Of a stretch of DNA of 64,000 bases, positions 40,349 to 51,090 are shown one piece after another. This DNA comes from Macrosoma leucophasiata (lineage: Eukaryota; Arthropoda; Insecta; Lepidoptera; Hedylidae), in assembly GCA_036365455.1 (NCBI GenBank), contig JAWQUS010000017.1, positions 3,348,001 to 3,412,000 of the forward strand, given 5' to 3'. A program made the position numbers and the translations under genes. Below the pieces are notes generated by a model. It was given only the letters and a program-made list of their open reading frames with translations. It had not been told where the DNA came from and did not search any database. Position 1 is the stretch's first letter, and each line of letters begins with the position of its first letter.

Positions 40349-40368
40349 GTGGACCCCCTGGGGTCCAC
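40349..40368. repeat. 20-bp perfect palindrome
   Basis: GTGGACCCC, CT, GGGGTCCAC: perfect 9-bp arms. It sits in CCAGGTGGACC... sequence that resembles the non-coding part of a hAT-type element, but no transposase or ends are visible. Confidence 0.8.
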
Positions 40369-40579
40369 GGGAGACTCGATCGGTGTCTACGTAGACGTGA
40401 ATAAAAATATGGGAATGTGATATAAATGTCTAAGTAAAGCAAGGAATGTCCACCGAAACTAGAAAAAATTGAAAGTGGTCTACAAGGAAAAATTGTTTGG
40501 AACTTCTGGTTTGAGGGTAGGTAGACAAGAAAACGGGTCACCAGATGGAAAATCACCTTCGGCTATGAAAATTTGCAAC

Positions 40580-40740
40580 ACCAAGGGGCCTCTAACTCTA
40601 ATGTTTTCGATTTATTATTTTGTACCGCCTATAAAAACATTTTTCTCAAAAGTATGTACTGCGGACGAAAACATTTTCAGGAAAAAGTTAGGCGGTACGA
40701 AACTGACAAGATAACGTCATAATCGAAAGCATTAGAATTA
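40580..40740. mobile_element. Palindromic MITE with TCTAATGTTTTCGAT ends
   Basis: TAACTCTAATGTTTTCGATT at the left mirrors AATCGAAAGCATTAGAATTA at the right. TTTTGTACCGCCT mirrors AGGCGGTACGAAA. About 160 bp, non-coding. An end-like fragment lies near 28640. Confidence 0.75.
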
Positions 40741-40904
40741 AGGTGATCGGCCCCCAGGAGTATTGCTAATGCGATGCTAGCCTTCAAAGACTCTTTTAAC
40801 GCTGTTTTCGCCGATGTAAGCCTCAATGGTTAAATAGCGAGTCGAAAAATAAATCTCACTTCAGGTGACAGCTGCCTGAAAATATTTGAAAATAATAATA
40901 AATA

Positions 40905-41150
40905 TTTTTTTTTGCTGTTCGTTAGTCTCGCTTAAAACTCAAGAACGGCTGTACCGATTTGGCTTATTTTGGTTTTGAATTATTTTTGAAAGTCCAGGGA
41001 AGGTTTGAAAGGTAAGAAAATATGAAGAAATTAAAGGGAAATAGTAAAAAAGACAATTTCATTTTTCCATACAAATAGTCCTAACTATCAAACCTTTGAC
41101 CCATTATTTCATTCTGAGGCAATACGAAGTTTGTCGGGTCAGCTAGTAAT
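40905..41150 (+). mobile_element. Non-autonomous Helitron-like element
   Basis: Opens near TTTGCTGTTCGTTAGTCTCG with CTGTACCGATTTGGCTTATT and ends AATACGAAGTTTGTCGGGTC then AGCTAGTA. The CTAGT terminus and the ACCGATTTGG phrase are typical of lepidopteran Helitrons. No coding sequence. Confidence 0.72.
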
Positions 41151-41224
41151 AAATATTATTAGCTGACGGGTATATAAAGGCTGTTATTTTGCTATGCCGA
41201 TTCATCCTTTCATTTCTTTCTTTA

Positions 41225-41510
41225 CTGGTGGTAGAGCTCCAGTGACGGAGCTCGCGGGCGTAGGCACCACCGCATTACCTAACATACTTGCCGCTAAATG
41301 ATAGTGTTCAGCACTATCGTGTTCCGTTTAGGTGGTAATGTATGGCCCAGTAATTTCCGGCACAGAGACATAACACCTTAGGCCTCAGGAGTGGTAACGC
41401 ATCTGCATTTTGACCTTGGTCTTTGTGTGGGTGTCTATAGGCTGCAGTCATTACTTACCATCAATATGAACTGCATGCTTGTTTACCTACCTACATTACA
41501 TTAAAAAAAA
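41225..41510 (+). repeat. Family A retroposon, full length
   Basis: ACTGGTGGTAGAGCTCCAGT with perfect hairpin GAGCTCC-AGTGAC-GGAGCTC, through the complete body to CATTACATTAAAAAAAAA. Good reference copy. Confidence 0.95.
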
Positions 41511-41952
41511 ATCTGATATACTTAGTCTTATTACTATTGTGTTATTGTATTTGTCTCTTTACATACCTTTAATAAAGTAATTCAGTTAAAGTTCAGTTTT
41601 TTATTAATTTATCCCAAGTCCACAATCAGACGCCTGTAAATATTCTAACATATTTTAAGTGGTTGGTAACGCGTAGCCTACTACAATCACTTCAACGCTA
41701 TTTTTGCCGAAACCAATATCGTTGCTTTAAAAGGTAGTTCGTTTTCCACGATTCGTTAATTCAATCAACTGAAGACATTTGTCGCAGTGAAAAATGTGGA
41801 ATCGCACAAACATAAACTTGTCAACTCTCGTTTCGTCCGCAAAAAAAACAGGCACCATGACGTCTTATTGCGGTGTAGTTTAGGCGCTGCCAAAATCTTG
41901 TTAAATTTTCCGTAGCCTATAAAAAAACCTTACAATTCTTTAGAATTAAACC
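41511..41952. other. Unassigned sequence
   Basis: No family match, RNA gene or coding stretch recognised. Confidence 0.35.
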
Positions 41953-42527
41953 AAAAAAAACGGTCAAGCGCGTGTCGGGCCACGCGCAGTGTGTGTTCCG
42001 TAGCTTTAAGGTTTGATTAATGTAATGAAAAAATATATAAAAAATTGCTGTGGAGTTGTTAAAAAATTTGGAGCATTGCATTTGGTCGACTATTGGTCGA
42101 AAACTTGTAAAGCCAACTTAGGTGTGATAGTTTTTTCCTTTAAATTTCGTTATATGTAGCTACTATTGCCGCAACGTTTGAATTTCTAACATCAACCGTT
42201 TAGTCTCTAGGAGGGGGAGACACTTGAGCCTAACGAAAATTTGCACTTTAAAGTTTAATAAGTCACGAACAGTTAACTAAATCCAAAAATGATGTTAGCA
42301 TACCCTTAACAGTTTTAAAGGAACTATTCAACGATACCTCACGCTATATAGAAAACGAAAATTAAAAAAAATATCCGTGTGTTTCATGTTAGGGAGGTAC
42401 CCTAAATAAAAAAAATGTCCTGATTTTATTTTACCACTTTGTCAGCGTAGTAAAGATGTACACTTGAGCCAAATTTCAAGCCCCTAGTACCAATAGTTTT
42501 GGTGCTAAACCGAGGACGGACAGACAA

Positions 42528-42562
<35 letters not shown>

Positions 42563-42617
42563 GACATGGCGAAACTATACTAGGGACCCCCCCCTGTTTA
42601 CTACGGAACCCTAAAAA
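41953..42617 (+). mobile_element. Family H element, complete reference copy
   Basis: Left end CGGTCAAGCGCGTGTCGGGC then GTTCCGTAG; right end TTTACTACGGAACCCTAAAAA. The inverted GTTCCGTAG/CTACGGAAC ends suggest a non-autonomous DNA element of about 660 bp. It contains a GACA microsatellite at about 42520-42570 and no protein frame. The uninterrupted GCCAACTTAGGTGTGATAG junction proves the insertion in the copy at 13493-15034. Confidence 0.85.
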
Positions 42618-42815
42618 TAAGTTTTTTGAAGTACATTGTGTGTTGTCGCAAAGAAAAAGTCAGACTGTAAGAAATTCGAACATATTATATTATATTGTAA
42701 TTTAGAAACAAATAGTCGCTTTGTAATTCAATAAAATAAGGCGAATTCTGACACACCTCCGCCTCGAATATTATTTCCAAAACTAGTAGTTTTTGAAATA
42801 ATATTCTCGTTTCTT

Positions 42816-43018
42816 TTGAAATGGGGAAATGGAGGAATTTGTAAGTAATTGATGCTTTCCATATTGTACAAAATTGTTCAGTGTCTATTTTATTATGTTT
42901 TTTGATTATTATTAGTGGTTATTTACTCTAGGTTAGTTTAAAAAAAAATGACGAAGTAAAAGTGCTCTCCAGGAGCCTAATTATATGAAATAAATGAATA
43001 AACTGAATAAACTGAGTA
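42816..43018 (+). mobile_element. LINE 3' end, sense copy of an inverted pair
   Basis: GGGGAAATGGAGGAATTTGT, TATTGTACAAAATTGTT, TAGTGGTTATTTACTCTAGG and AGTGCTCTCCAGGAGCCTAA, with a tail of AAATAAATGAATAAACTGAA repeats. Matches 43730-43925 in reverse. Confidence 0.8.
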
Positions 43019-43611
43019 GATACAAAAAATACGGAAAATAGTTTTTTATGTGTACACTTAAGTATGAGATTAAGTTATTAAAACTATTCGTTTAGTATTG
43101 AGGGTAGTGTAGGCAATTTCGAAATTATACGGATCCTTGTGATTGTGAATCCGACTCGAACTTATCGCCTTTTCATTGAAGCAATAACATAATTTAGTAT
43201 TCTATTCACTCTAGAACTTATACATTGTAAATGTCTAAAAACTTATTAAATAAATACCGTATTTTTTACAAAATGTCTAGAGATAACAAATTTCCATTTA
43301 TTTGCAACTAAGCTACTTAAACGATTTAAAAGTATTCAAAACTTTCTATATTAGTAAGTAGTAAGTATTCAAATTACTATTTTCTAAGAAACCAAACTGT
43401 CGTGCATTTAAAATAAATGTATTCTAATCTCCAGACTTAATAATGCCCACGAGACACGTCCTAAAGGACTTCGTAAGAAGGAAAGTCGTATAGACTAGAT
43501 ATGGGCAATGACACATTAATGTTTTTATTTCTCTTCAGTTGCCACTTACGACCAGTCAAGAACCTTCTTAATTGCAATTGCAATAGTTTTCAATATAAAT
43601 TGAGCTTTGAG
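43019..43611. other. Unassigned spacer between inverted LINE tails
   Basis: AT-rich, no repeat or gene recognised. Confidence 0.35.
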
Positions 43612-43729
43612 ACGTGACGGCCTCACTCACTTGTGGAGGAGTATTCTCCCGTTAGTGCAGTCAGTCAACCGATCAATGGCCGCCATTGATCAGTTGGAAG
43701 GCCGCCATGGAATGGCGGTCAAACCATTC
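43612..43729 (+). repeat. Family E fragment with local palindromes
   Basis: GACGTGACGGCCTCACTCAC and GCAGTCAGTCAACC are family E. Then GATCAATGG-CCG-CCATTGATC (43671-43691) and CCGCCAT-GGA-ATGGCGG form two adjacent perfect hairpins not seen in other E copies. Confidence 0.75.
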
Positions 43730-44170
43730 AGTTCAGTTCATTCATTTATTTCATATATTTAGGCTCCTGGAGAGCACTTTTACATTGTCGTTTTGTTTAG
43801 AGTAAACTAACCTAGAGTGAATAACCACTAATAATAATAAAAAAACACATAATTAATTAAATAGAAACTAAACAATTTTGTATAATATGGAGAGCATCAA
43901 TTATTTACAAATTCCTCCATTTCCCTATTTTAAAAGGAACTGAGAAAGAAGGAATTTGGTCGTCATGATAAAGGTTATTCACTTGGCAGAATTCCAAGTG
44001 CAGTCAATACTGAGAAGAACTCCGCCACTGAAGAAACTCAGTACAGCTCTTTTAAATTTAAACTTAAATCTAATACAGTCTGTGAATCCAAAGTACAGGT
44101 TTTCGAAATAGCCTGGGAGCGATCGCACCAATCCCATGGTGTGGTGTCATTAAGATAATCACACGTTTTA
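43730..44170 (-). mobile_element. LINE (L2/CR1-like) 3' end, longer antisense copy
   Basis: Minus strand: TGTACTGAGTTTCTTCAGTG, GAGTTCTTCTCAGTATTGAC, CACTTGGAATTCTGCC, then GGGAAATGGAGGAATTTG, AGTGCTCTCCAGGAGCCTAA and a simple-repeat tail. The GAGTTTCTT...TTCTTCTCAG pairing is usual in LINE 3' regions of insects. No catalytic sequence; clade tentative. Confidence 0.72.
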
Positions 44171-44344
44171 TAATAGTTGCACATGTATAAAAAATAATTA
44201 CATTAATATGGTAATGGCTAGTGCAGATACCAGTCTCTCACACAGATCCTACCCAGTCATGTAATACCTAGTTTAAGATCTGATTATGTATTTTTCTATG
44301 TGAGAGAGAAATGAATAAACGATTTTATTTTATTTTTATTTATT

Positions 44345-44574
44345 TTATACAAGCATACAGTTCACATTCATTTTAAGTGATGACTGTAACCTATAGACAT
44401 CCACACAAAAATCAGTGCTCAAAATGCAGATGCGTTGCCACCTCTTTTATCTTAGTTGTTATGCCATACATTACCATCTAATTGGAAAAAACAGTGCTGA
44501 ACACTACCATTTGGCGGCAGATAGCTTAGGTTATGCGACGGTGCCTACGACACCGAAACTTTACTACCAGTAAA
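44345..44574 (-). repeat. Family A, second subfamily
   Basis: AAGCATACAGTTCACATTCA to GGTGCCTACGACACCGAAAC. CATCTAATTGG and TGGCGGCAGATAG mark the second subfamily. Eroded 5' end with no hairpin. Confidence 0.82.
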
Positions 44575-44668
44575 AATAACGCGGGATGCCGCCCGGCATG
44601 CGATAAAACTGCCGTCACTGCAATCGCCAATCCGCATGCCAAGCGTGGCATATTATTCCCTAACGCTT
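44575..44668 (+). repeat. Family E fragment
   Basis: AACGCGGGATGCCGCCCGGC, AAAACTGCCGTCACTGCAAT and GCCAATCCGCATGCCAAGCG match the central family E block. Confidence 0.75.
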
Positions 44669-44775
44669 AAAGGATATTGTCGAGTAGTGGATGTCTCTCA
44701 ACTGTAATGATGATGAATGGATAGCAAAGTACGGCTTCATAAGTATCCACGCAATAAGTAACATTTTTCAATTAA

Positions 44776-45065
44776 CTGGTGGTAGTGCTCCAGTGGAAGA
44801 GCTCGCGGGCGTAGGCACCACCGCATTACCTAATATACTTGCCGCTAAATGGTAGTGTTTAGCACTATCGTGTTCCGGTCAGGTGGTAATGTTATTCCCA
44901 GTAATTTCCGGCACAGAGGCATAACACCTTAGGCCTCAGAAGTGGTAACGCATCTTCATTTGGACCTCGGTCTTTGTGTAAGTGTCTATCACTTCAGGGC
45001 TGCAGTCATCACTTAACATGAATGTGAACTGCATGCTTGTTTGCCACTTCCGACAAATAAAAAAA
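44776..45065 (+). repeat. Family A retroposon, full length
   Basis: ACTGGTGGTAGTGCTCCAGT to AAATAAAAAAAAATT. The hairpin is altered (GTGCTCC...GAGCTC) and 8 bp are inserted at GTCTATCACTTCAGGGCTGC. Confidence 0.92.
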
Positions 45066-45419
45066 AATTAAATTACACTTTTTCATATACCTGATAAAAA
45101 ATTCGATATTCCTTCTTGCCAATAAATATGTCACAGCAAAATTTAAACGCCACGAGCACAAAACAATGATACATCAAAGAAATGCATGCCGTTCCATTGG
45201 CGATGCTGCCAGATATTTATGGAGTCAGTGACATCTGTATCAAAAAGGACAGTCGGTTTATTTTCGATTATAAAAAATGGCGTGTATTGACCTGATTATG
45301 TCGCCAAGTAAACAATGAGAGAGGCAATTTCATTTGATTTCTTTTTTTTGGGCCGGTTTTACTAATAAATTAGTTATTTTATTAGCTGATAAACAGTACC
45401 AGCCTTTTTTTTTAATTTA
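45066..45419. other. Unassigned sequence
   Basis: No repeat or gene recognised. Confidence 0.35.
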
Positions 45420-45540
45420 ATTAAAGGCGCAAAGAAGCATGCAGTTCACGTGGATGTTAAATGATAACTGCAGATATATTATGTAGACTTCCTGTGTAGA
45501 GTCCCAGAGATCAAAATGTATTGCCACTCCAGAGACTTTT
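45420..45540 (-). repeat. Family A 3' half, strongly diverged
   Basis: AAGAAGCATGCAGTTCACGT, GATGTTAAATGATAACTGCA and AGATCAAAATG retain order. Old copy directly upstream of a younger one. Confidence 0.7.
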
Positions 45541-45559
45541 TTTTATGTACATAAAAAAA

Positions 45560-45808
45560 TATAATGAAAGTGGCAAACAAGCATGCAGTTCACATTGATG
45601 TTAAGTGATGACTGCAGCCTATAGACACCCACACAAAGACCAGAGCTCAAAATGCAGATGCGTTACCATTTCTGAGGCCTAAGGTGTTATGCCTCTATGC
45701 TGGAAATTACAGGCCCGTACATTACCACCTGACCGGAACACGATAGTGCTGAACAAGCGGTGGTGCCTACGGCCGCGCGAGCTCCGTCACTGGAGCTCTT
45801 ACACCAGT
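45560..45808 (-). repeat. Family A retroposon
   Basis: AAGTGGCAAACAAGCATGCA to GAGCTCCGTCACTGGAGCTC. About 40 bp around the TTTAGCGGCAAGTATATTAG block are deleted. Intact hairpin. Confidence 0.92.
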
Positions 45809-45816
45809 AATCTCTA

Positions 45817-45905
45817 GTTCTATTGGGATTTTTCCATTTTCTGGAAATTTCTAGAAAATTTCTGGCAAAGTTTGGTAATGTGCCCGAATGTGTCAACAGG
45901 CTCAA
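45817..45905 (+). repeat. Family C internal fragment
   Basis: AGTTCTATTGGGATTTTTCC, TTTTCTGGAAATTTC and AAGTTTGGTAATGTGCCCG are the middle of family C. Head and tail are missing. About 15 bp (CTAGAAAATTTCTGG) are duplicated. Confidence 0.82.
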
Positions 45906-46345
45906 CCGCCATATTGCTTATAATTTTTTTTTTAGGATTTTTTTTTCTTATATTTTTTTTTTATTTTGAGCGTCTTATTTTAAAACTTTGGGGGTGGGAC
46001 CGCTTTGGAAGTGTCATCTCTCAAATGATTTACTTTGAGATAAATTACCTTGAGGAACCGCAAGGTAATTTTCAAACAAATTATGTAAAGACATCCCATG
46101 CGCATAGGTTTCATAAAAAATTAAAAGAGTTTTAGATTAATTAATATGACAAGATAACAGATCACTTGAGTTGGAACAAACGAAGTCGAACGAAGTTGTC
46201 GAAGATACATCAATTTGTGGCACGTACTCATAACACTTCTTTTGTCTGTGAAAATGTATAGTTATGGAACTGTTCTAAAGACTATAATCTAATAACGTGT
46301 TTGCAAAAATATCTGTTTATCAGTTTGGTTTTACGTTGGCACTTT
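45906..46345. other. Unassigned sequence
   Basis: T-rich start, then unique sequence. No RNA gene and no convincing coding stretch. Confidence 0.35.
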
Positions 46346-46549
46346 ATTGTTTATTATCAAGATGCACTCACGATCTTGAATGTACTGTGAAACAGATACA
46401 AAACAATCCTTCCAATGTAATGTGACATAGCCGAGTATAGACAACTCAACACGCTGACCCAATTCGTACACACGTACTTAACCACGCGTACATTTACCAA
46501 CAAAGCATCCCCAATAAATAAAATGCGTCGACATTGAAAATCACAATAC

Positions 46550-46803
46550 GAAAGTGCGTTCAGATACAAACGTTGTCCAATGACCTTTTCCCGTCTAAAA
46601 GTAAATGACGGCGCGCGCGCACCCAAAAATAAAATCACGCAGCTCGGTGTCGAGTTGCTTCCAGTACCGCCTGCGCGAGCGCACACAACGCCTGTGATAC
46701 AACTAGTCGGAACAATGACAAGTAAATAAGTGTTTTACCCGCTTGTGTGAAGGATTTCCAGTGTTTTACCATTTTTTTGTTCATTTTTCTAATGTGCCAA
46801 AGC
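46550..46803 (+). promoter_or_regulatory. Candidate promoter/first exon with splice donor
   Basis: A repeat-poor, GC-rich patch (GGCGCGCGCGCACCC, GTACCGCCTGCGCGAGCGCA) is followed by GCCAAAGCTGTAAGTAC, with a consensus 5' splice donor GTAAGT at 46804-46809. This could be a non-coding first exon of a host gene reading rightward. No TATA or coding start is convincing, so this is an inference from composition plus one splice signal. Confidence 0.3.
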
Positions 46804-47120
46804 TGTAAGTACTTGCTTTTGGGATTAGTGCACGATTTTGAAATTCAGTGTTAACCCTATAGTTAAACAATTGTGAATAAGCGCCTGAATAAAAAAAACT
46901 GTTTCTAATAATAACTTTGCAGCAAAAATTATGAAAAAGTTATTCGTAGCCCGAATAACCTTTTCACAATTTCGAATCCTTTTCTGCGAATAAAACGCTT
47001 TTGTTCTGTAAACACGTGTTTTTATTGTGTTGAATATAAATATGACGCGACGACCTTCATCCGCTGACGTGTTCCGTATGAATTTCAGTACCGTCTTTTG
47101 TGTTCCGCTCTCTTTGCGAC

Positions 47121-47130
47121 GTGACGTCAC
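47121..47130. promoter_or_regulatory. CRE-type palindrome GTGACGTCAC
   Basis: Perfect 10-bp palindrome containing the full cAMP-response element TGACGTCA, in a locally GC-rich stretch (GACGTGACGTCACGCGCTG) about 310 bp beyond the candidate splice donor. Motif match only. Confidence 0.35.
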
Positions 47131-47160
47131 GCGCTGAAAATCCAGCGATGATCTACTTAG

Positions 47161-48421
47161 CTTCCTGCCTTTGAAATTGTTTTAGAGAGTTTACCCGGTT
47201 AGGTATGATGACTTTATAATATAAACAGAAAATTATATTTAAATTTTCTGAAAACAAAAATACCAGTGGGCTTTTCTGTGCTTTATCAATAGACTTATAT
47301 TTAAAAAATTGAGTTATTCCTACAAATATTACACAAGCTAAAACTAAATATAATATTTGGTGTCAATGTTATAATACGTGTGTGTTTTTTTTTTTTAAAA
47401 TAATAATAATCTAGTGTAGATTTAAAATTAAAGTATTGGCTAAAAGCAACGCTGTCAAATTTGAAAGGAGAGAGATATATAAAAAAAATACTTGTGTAAT
47501 TCTGATTAGTACAATAGTTCTTCTAGAGAAATATGTTAAGCGTAAAAAGTTATTGTTAATTTAATTTCAAGTCCGTTTCTTAAATAAATTGCTGCCTATA
47601 AATCTTTGCCTCTATGAAAGCAATTACGGAGTCATACATTTTAATCTAGCCAGAATACGATAGCCTTAAATACTACTCGTAGATATATTAGGTCATGAGG
47701 TATAGTACCTACGTCCTAATATCGAAAAATATTTTATTCTACTAAAATTTCACCGAAGGAATAAATATAAAACTAGTATTGTGATACAAAAATGAGATAA
47801 TAGAAACAAACCAGAAATCTGTTTTCATCTAACAAAAACTTTAATATTAAACTCCATACTCGTCGAACAAAACAAGCATTCGTGGAGTTAAAAGAATGGA
47901 AACTTGTTCAAAGTTGTATAAAGAGCAACTTTACGATAAATATGTTTACGAGGATAGCAGAACAGGGTGATACGGTCAATTTCAACTTAAGTATATCTTT
48001 GTGCTAGTCTAGAAAGTTTATTGGGCATGCGCAGTAGAGATTTTGCAGAAAATTAAGGAACGGGTCAGTAAACTGGCAACATCGGTCCTCGTTTACCCAA
48101 TAAGAAAGTGATATCATGAAGTGAAAAGTTATTTTTCATGTTGCCTCCAAAACTTCGTAAAAGCTCCTAGTAAAGTCCCCATCACTTTACTGGAGCCATC
48201 TCATCATATTCCACATGGAAGCATCCAATCATCGTCATCTTCCATAAGGATATTCATTATCATATGAAATGAAGATAAAAATTACTGAAGATTGGCTGTT
48301 AAAAACTTGAATCCGTAGCCGTAAAATAAATTATAAAAAAAAAAAAAATTACCCAATAATACCTTCCATATAAACCGCCTCATTTTGACTGCACTTGGAA
48401 CTCTGCTAAATATATTATTAT
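47161..48421. other. Mostly unique sequence
   Basis: About 1.26 kb without a clear element. About 47590-47710 (ATACATTTTAATCTAGCCAG, AATACGATAGCC, TATATTAGGTCATGAGGTAT) may be a very old family A remnant. No coding region. Confidence 0.4.
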
Positions 48422-49371
48422 ACTAGCTTTTGCCCGCGACTTCGTTCGCGTGGACTTCAGGTTCGTCCCGTCTAGTCTAGTAATAAGTAAGAAATACGGT
48501 AACTAAGCACTGTAGAGCCCTAATTTGTACGTGTAACTCCTAACCAAAAAGAAACCTGGCAATAACTAACCTTAGGCCTATATTACTTAAAGTAGGCGAC
48601 CATACGTTTTTATCAAATCGCTAGTGCCTTGAAAATTCGCAAAACGGACACAACCTTCAACGACGTCTGCCCTCACGTGTCTGCCCGCGTTCGGGTCGCG
48701 CACTCAGCGATGAGCCACTTCTTCCCCACCGCACCTACCCTGCTCCCCCCACGCCCCGTTCGCCTGGCGCCGCTGCTGGTATTTATCACCGAAACGGTAT
48801 TTATCGCCGAAATTGCTATGACTCTGCATTTTAAATCTGTGATATCTTCGAAAATATTTATTTAATTTACATGCTGTAAAAAGCCATATTGATCTTTATT
48901 AAATGCACAATGTATTTAAGATACTTAATTGGATAAGGATTAATACTGTATTGCTTAAAATAGCTTCGTAAATAAGCCATTATTTCTCGTACAAAGTAAA
49001 GGATAAAAAATGGTTATTGTGGGTTATTCCTAAGAGATAAACATATACCATCACGGACTTTTTTGTAGACCTTTTTAAGTTGTACAATACTGTAGTAAAT
49101 TGTTTTGATCTATCTTGTAGGATTCAGTCAGCGTTTGCAATGTAAGCGCAAAAAATGTGTTTTTTCTACGACCTCACATTAAAAACCTCAAAAATTGTAG
49201 CCTATGTGTTATTCTGATGTATAAGGTATAGCCTATGTGTTATTCTGATGTATAAGCTATATTGTGGTAAAGTTTCATTCAAATCCATTCAGTAGTTTTT
49301 ACGTGAAAGAGTAACAAACATCCATACATCCATACATACAAACTTTCGCCTTTATAATAGTAGTAGGATAG
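48422..49371 (-). mobile_element. Long Helitron with GC-rich cargo
   Basis: The left edge ACTAGCTTTTGCCCGCGACT is a Helitron 3' end on the minus strand. The right edge CTTTATAATAGTAGTAGGAT is its start. TCAAATCCATTCAGTAGTTT and TTACGTGAAAGAGTAACAAA lie near the 5' end. At about 950 bp it is several times longer than the other copies. Its middle (48640-48790) is strikingly GC-rich (CTCCCCCCACGCCCCGTTCG), unlike typical Helitron filler. No replicase or helicase sequence. Confidence 0.8.
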
Positions 49372-49628
49372 ACACAAATACATGTATTTACATCGGCTTA
49401 TACATATATACATCATTTAACACGAGAATTTTATTATACTTTCACATATAAATATAGCTGATCCAAATATTTAAAATAATCTGACGCCTGGCATTCAGTA
49501 ACATAATTGGCTTCAGTGCCAGGGGTTCCGGGTTTGACAAATGCAACTGATCATTATCAGATACCCTGGGAGAGTCCCGGAATTTTGAACGGCGATTTAT
49601 ATGTTAACCTTTAAATATTATTGGGTTA

Positions 49629-49700
49629 CTAGCTGTTCCCTTCGGCTGTGGAAACTACAATTTTATTATACAGACCTATAATAGACATATAGTTAATTTG
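49629..49700 (-). mobile_element. Helitron 3' end fragment
   Basis: ACTAGCTGTTCCCTTCGGCT followed by GTGGAAACTACAATTTTATT. Only the terminus is recognisable. Confidence 0.65.
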
Positions 49701-49847
49701 AAGCAGTGCTTGAAGTAAATTGTCAATAGGCGCATTTACACAGAGCGAGTACATCTATACTACTAGTATAAAGAGAAAAATATTTCTCTTTATTGCTGTT
49801 TTTGTATGTATTTTATGAATCCTAAAATACGAGGATGACTCAGTTTA

Positions 49848-50259
49848 GGAGATGAGATCTTTGCGCAAGATCTGCGGTGTATCACTCACCGATCGCGTTC
49901 GTAATGAAGATGTAAGAAAGAGACTTTGTGTGAATGATAGTATCGGTGTAAAAATGAAAAAAGGCATGCTCCGATGGTTCGGGCATATAGAAAGAATGTC
50001 GAATGAGCGAATGACTAAACAGATATACAATGCGAATGTGGATGGTTGCAGAGGCCCAGGAAGACCAAGGCTGACCTACCATGACCAAATAGGTCGAGTT
50101 CTGTCTGATGGTGGGGTCAAAAGTCTTAGGAATCGGCGTGCATGTATGAAGAGAATGATGAAGGTAGACGAGGCACGAGAGGTTTGTCAGAACCGGGATG
50201 TCTATCGCTCTACACTCTCTGCCTACCCCGTTAGGGACCTGGCGTGAAGATACATACAT
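49848..50259 (+). pseudogene. RTE-like LINE 3' end with TSD
   Basis: Encodes about 130 residues of the reverse-transcriptase C-terminus (MRSLRKICGVSLTDRVRNED, RWFGHIERM, GRPRLTYHDQIGRV, ending YPVRDLA at the natural stop, 50245-50247) and a CATA tail. ACTCAGTTTA lies on both sides (49838-49847 and 50260-50269). The frame is intact and almost identical to the copy at 13834, so the family was recently active. Confidence 0.93.
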
Positions 50260-50269
50260 ACTCAGTTTA

Positions 50270-50934
50270 AGATTCAATGCGTTTTTTTGTCAAAGATATT
50301 GTAGATAACACTTTTATTTTACCGTGAAGTACATATGTTTTACCTTTATTAGCATGCTTATAATACTTATTAGGCTACTCTTCTATTGTTCTGATTGTTT
50401 GTACTTTTATGCCAATAAATTATTCTTATTCTACGTTTGTAAGGTTTGCAAAGCTGTATTTTCATTAGCTATATTACATTCATTGCACCCGTGCAAAAGC
50501 CGTGTAGAGCCGCTGTCATTAATGATTGCAAAGCAGCCTTACAAATCAACAAACTAACAATCACTGTAGCTTTATACCGTTAGAAACTTAAATAAATTGA
50601 AGTCGACACCTGTCCCCCACCGCCCTAGAAGATGCGCATTAAATTCTAAACACACTTAGCCAAATACGAAGAAAGCCAATAAAAATTTCAAACGCCACCG
50701 TTTAAAATAACTCTGACGTTTTCACGTGCTAAAATATAAACAGGAGGCTGGTATGTTATAATTATAGCTTGACTCAGCTGTTAATATTTTGCCAAACATT
50801 GTAAAAGTAAAACATCAAATTTATAAATAGATTTCATCACCAATTTTTATAATACATTCTATTTCATTTTGCAACTTTGTTTGCATATTGAGAACTTTCT
50901 ATAGCTAAAAGTAACCATAACTTAATTAAAAATG
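50270..50934. other. Unassigned sequence
   Basis: No repeat match, RNA gene or convincing coding frame. Confidence 0.35.
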
Positions 50935-51090
50935 TACTGCCCTGTAATTACGGCATTACGGCCCGGTACAGAGGCATAACATCTTCGGCCTCAGGAGTGG
51001 TAACGCATCTGCATTTTGACCTTGGTCTTTGTGTGGTCACTTTACATCAATGTGAACTGCACTGCATGCCTGTTTGCCACTTCAATTACA
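50935..51090 (+). repeat. Family A, 5'-truncated
   Basis: CTGCCCTGTAATTACGGC through CTCAGGAGTGGTAACGCATC to CATTGAAAAAAG. Small internal duplication of ACTGC and loss of the GTGTCTATAGGCTGCAG segment. Confidence 0.88.

Noticed and set aside
42520..42575. An independent GACA microsatellite locus
   Set aside because: It is an internal part of family H, present in every complete copy, so it is not a separate feature.
47590..47710. Another family A copy
   Set aside because: A few landmarks occur in order but identity is too low to call without an alignment score.
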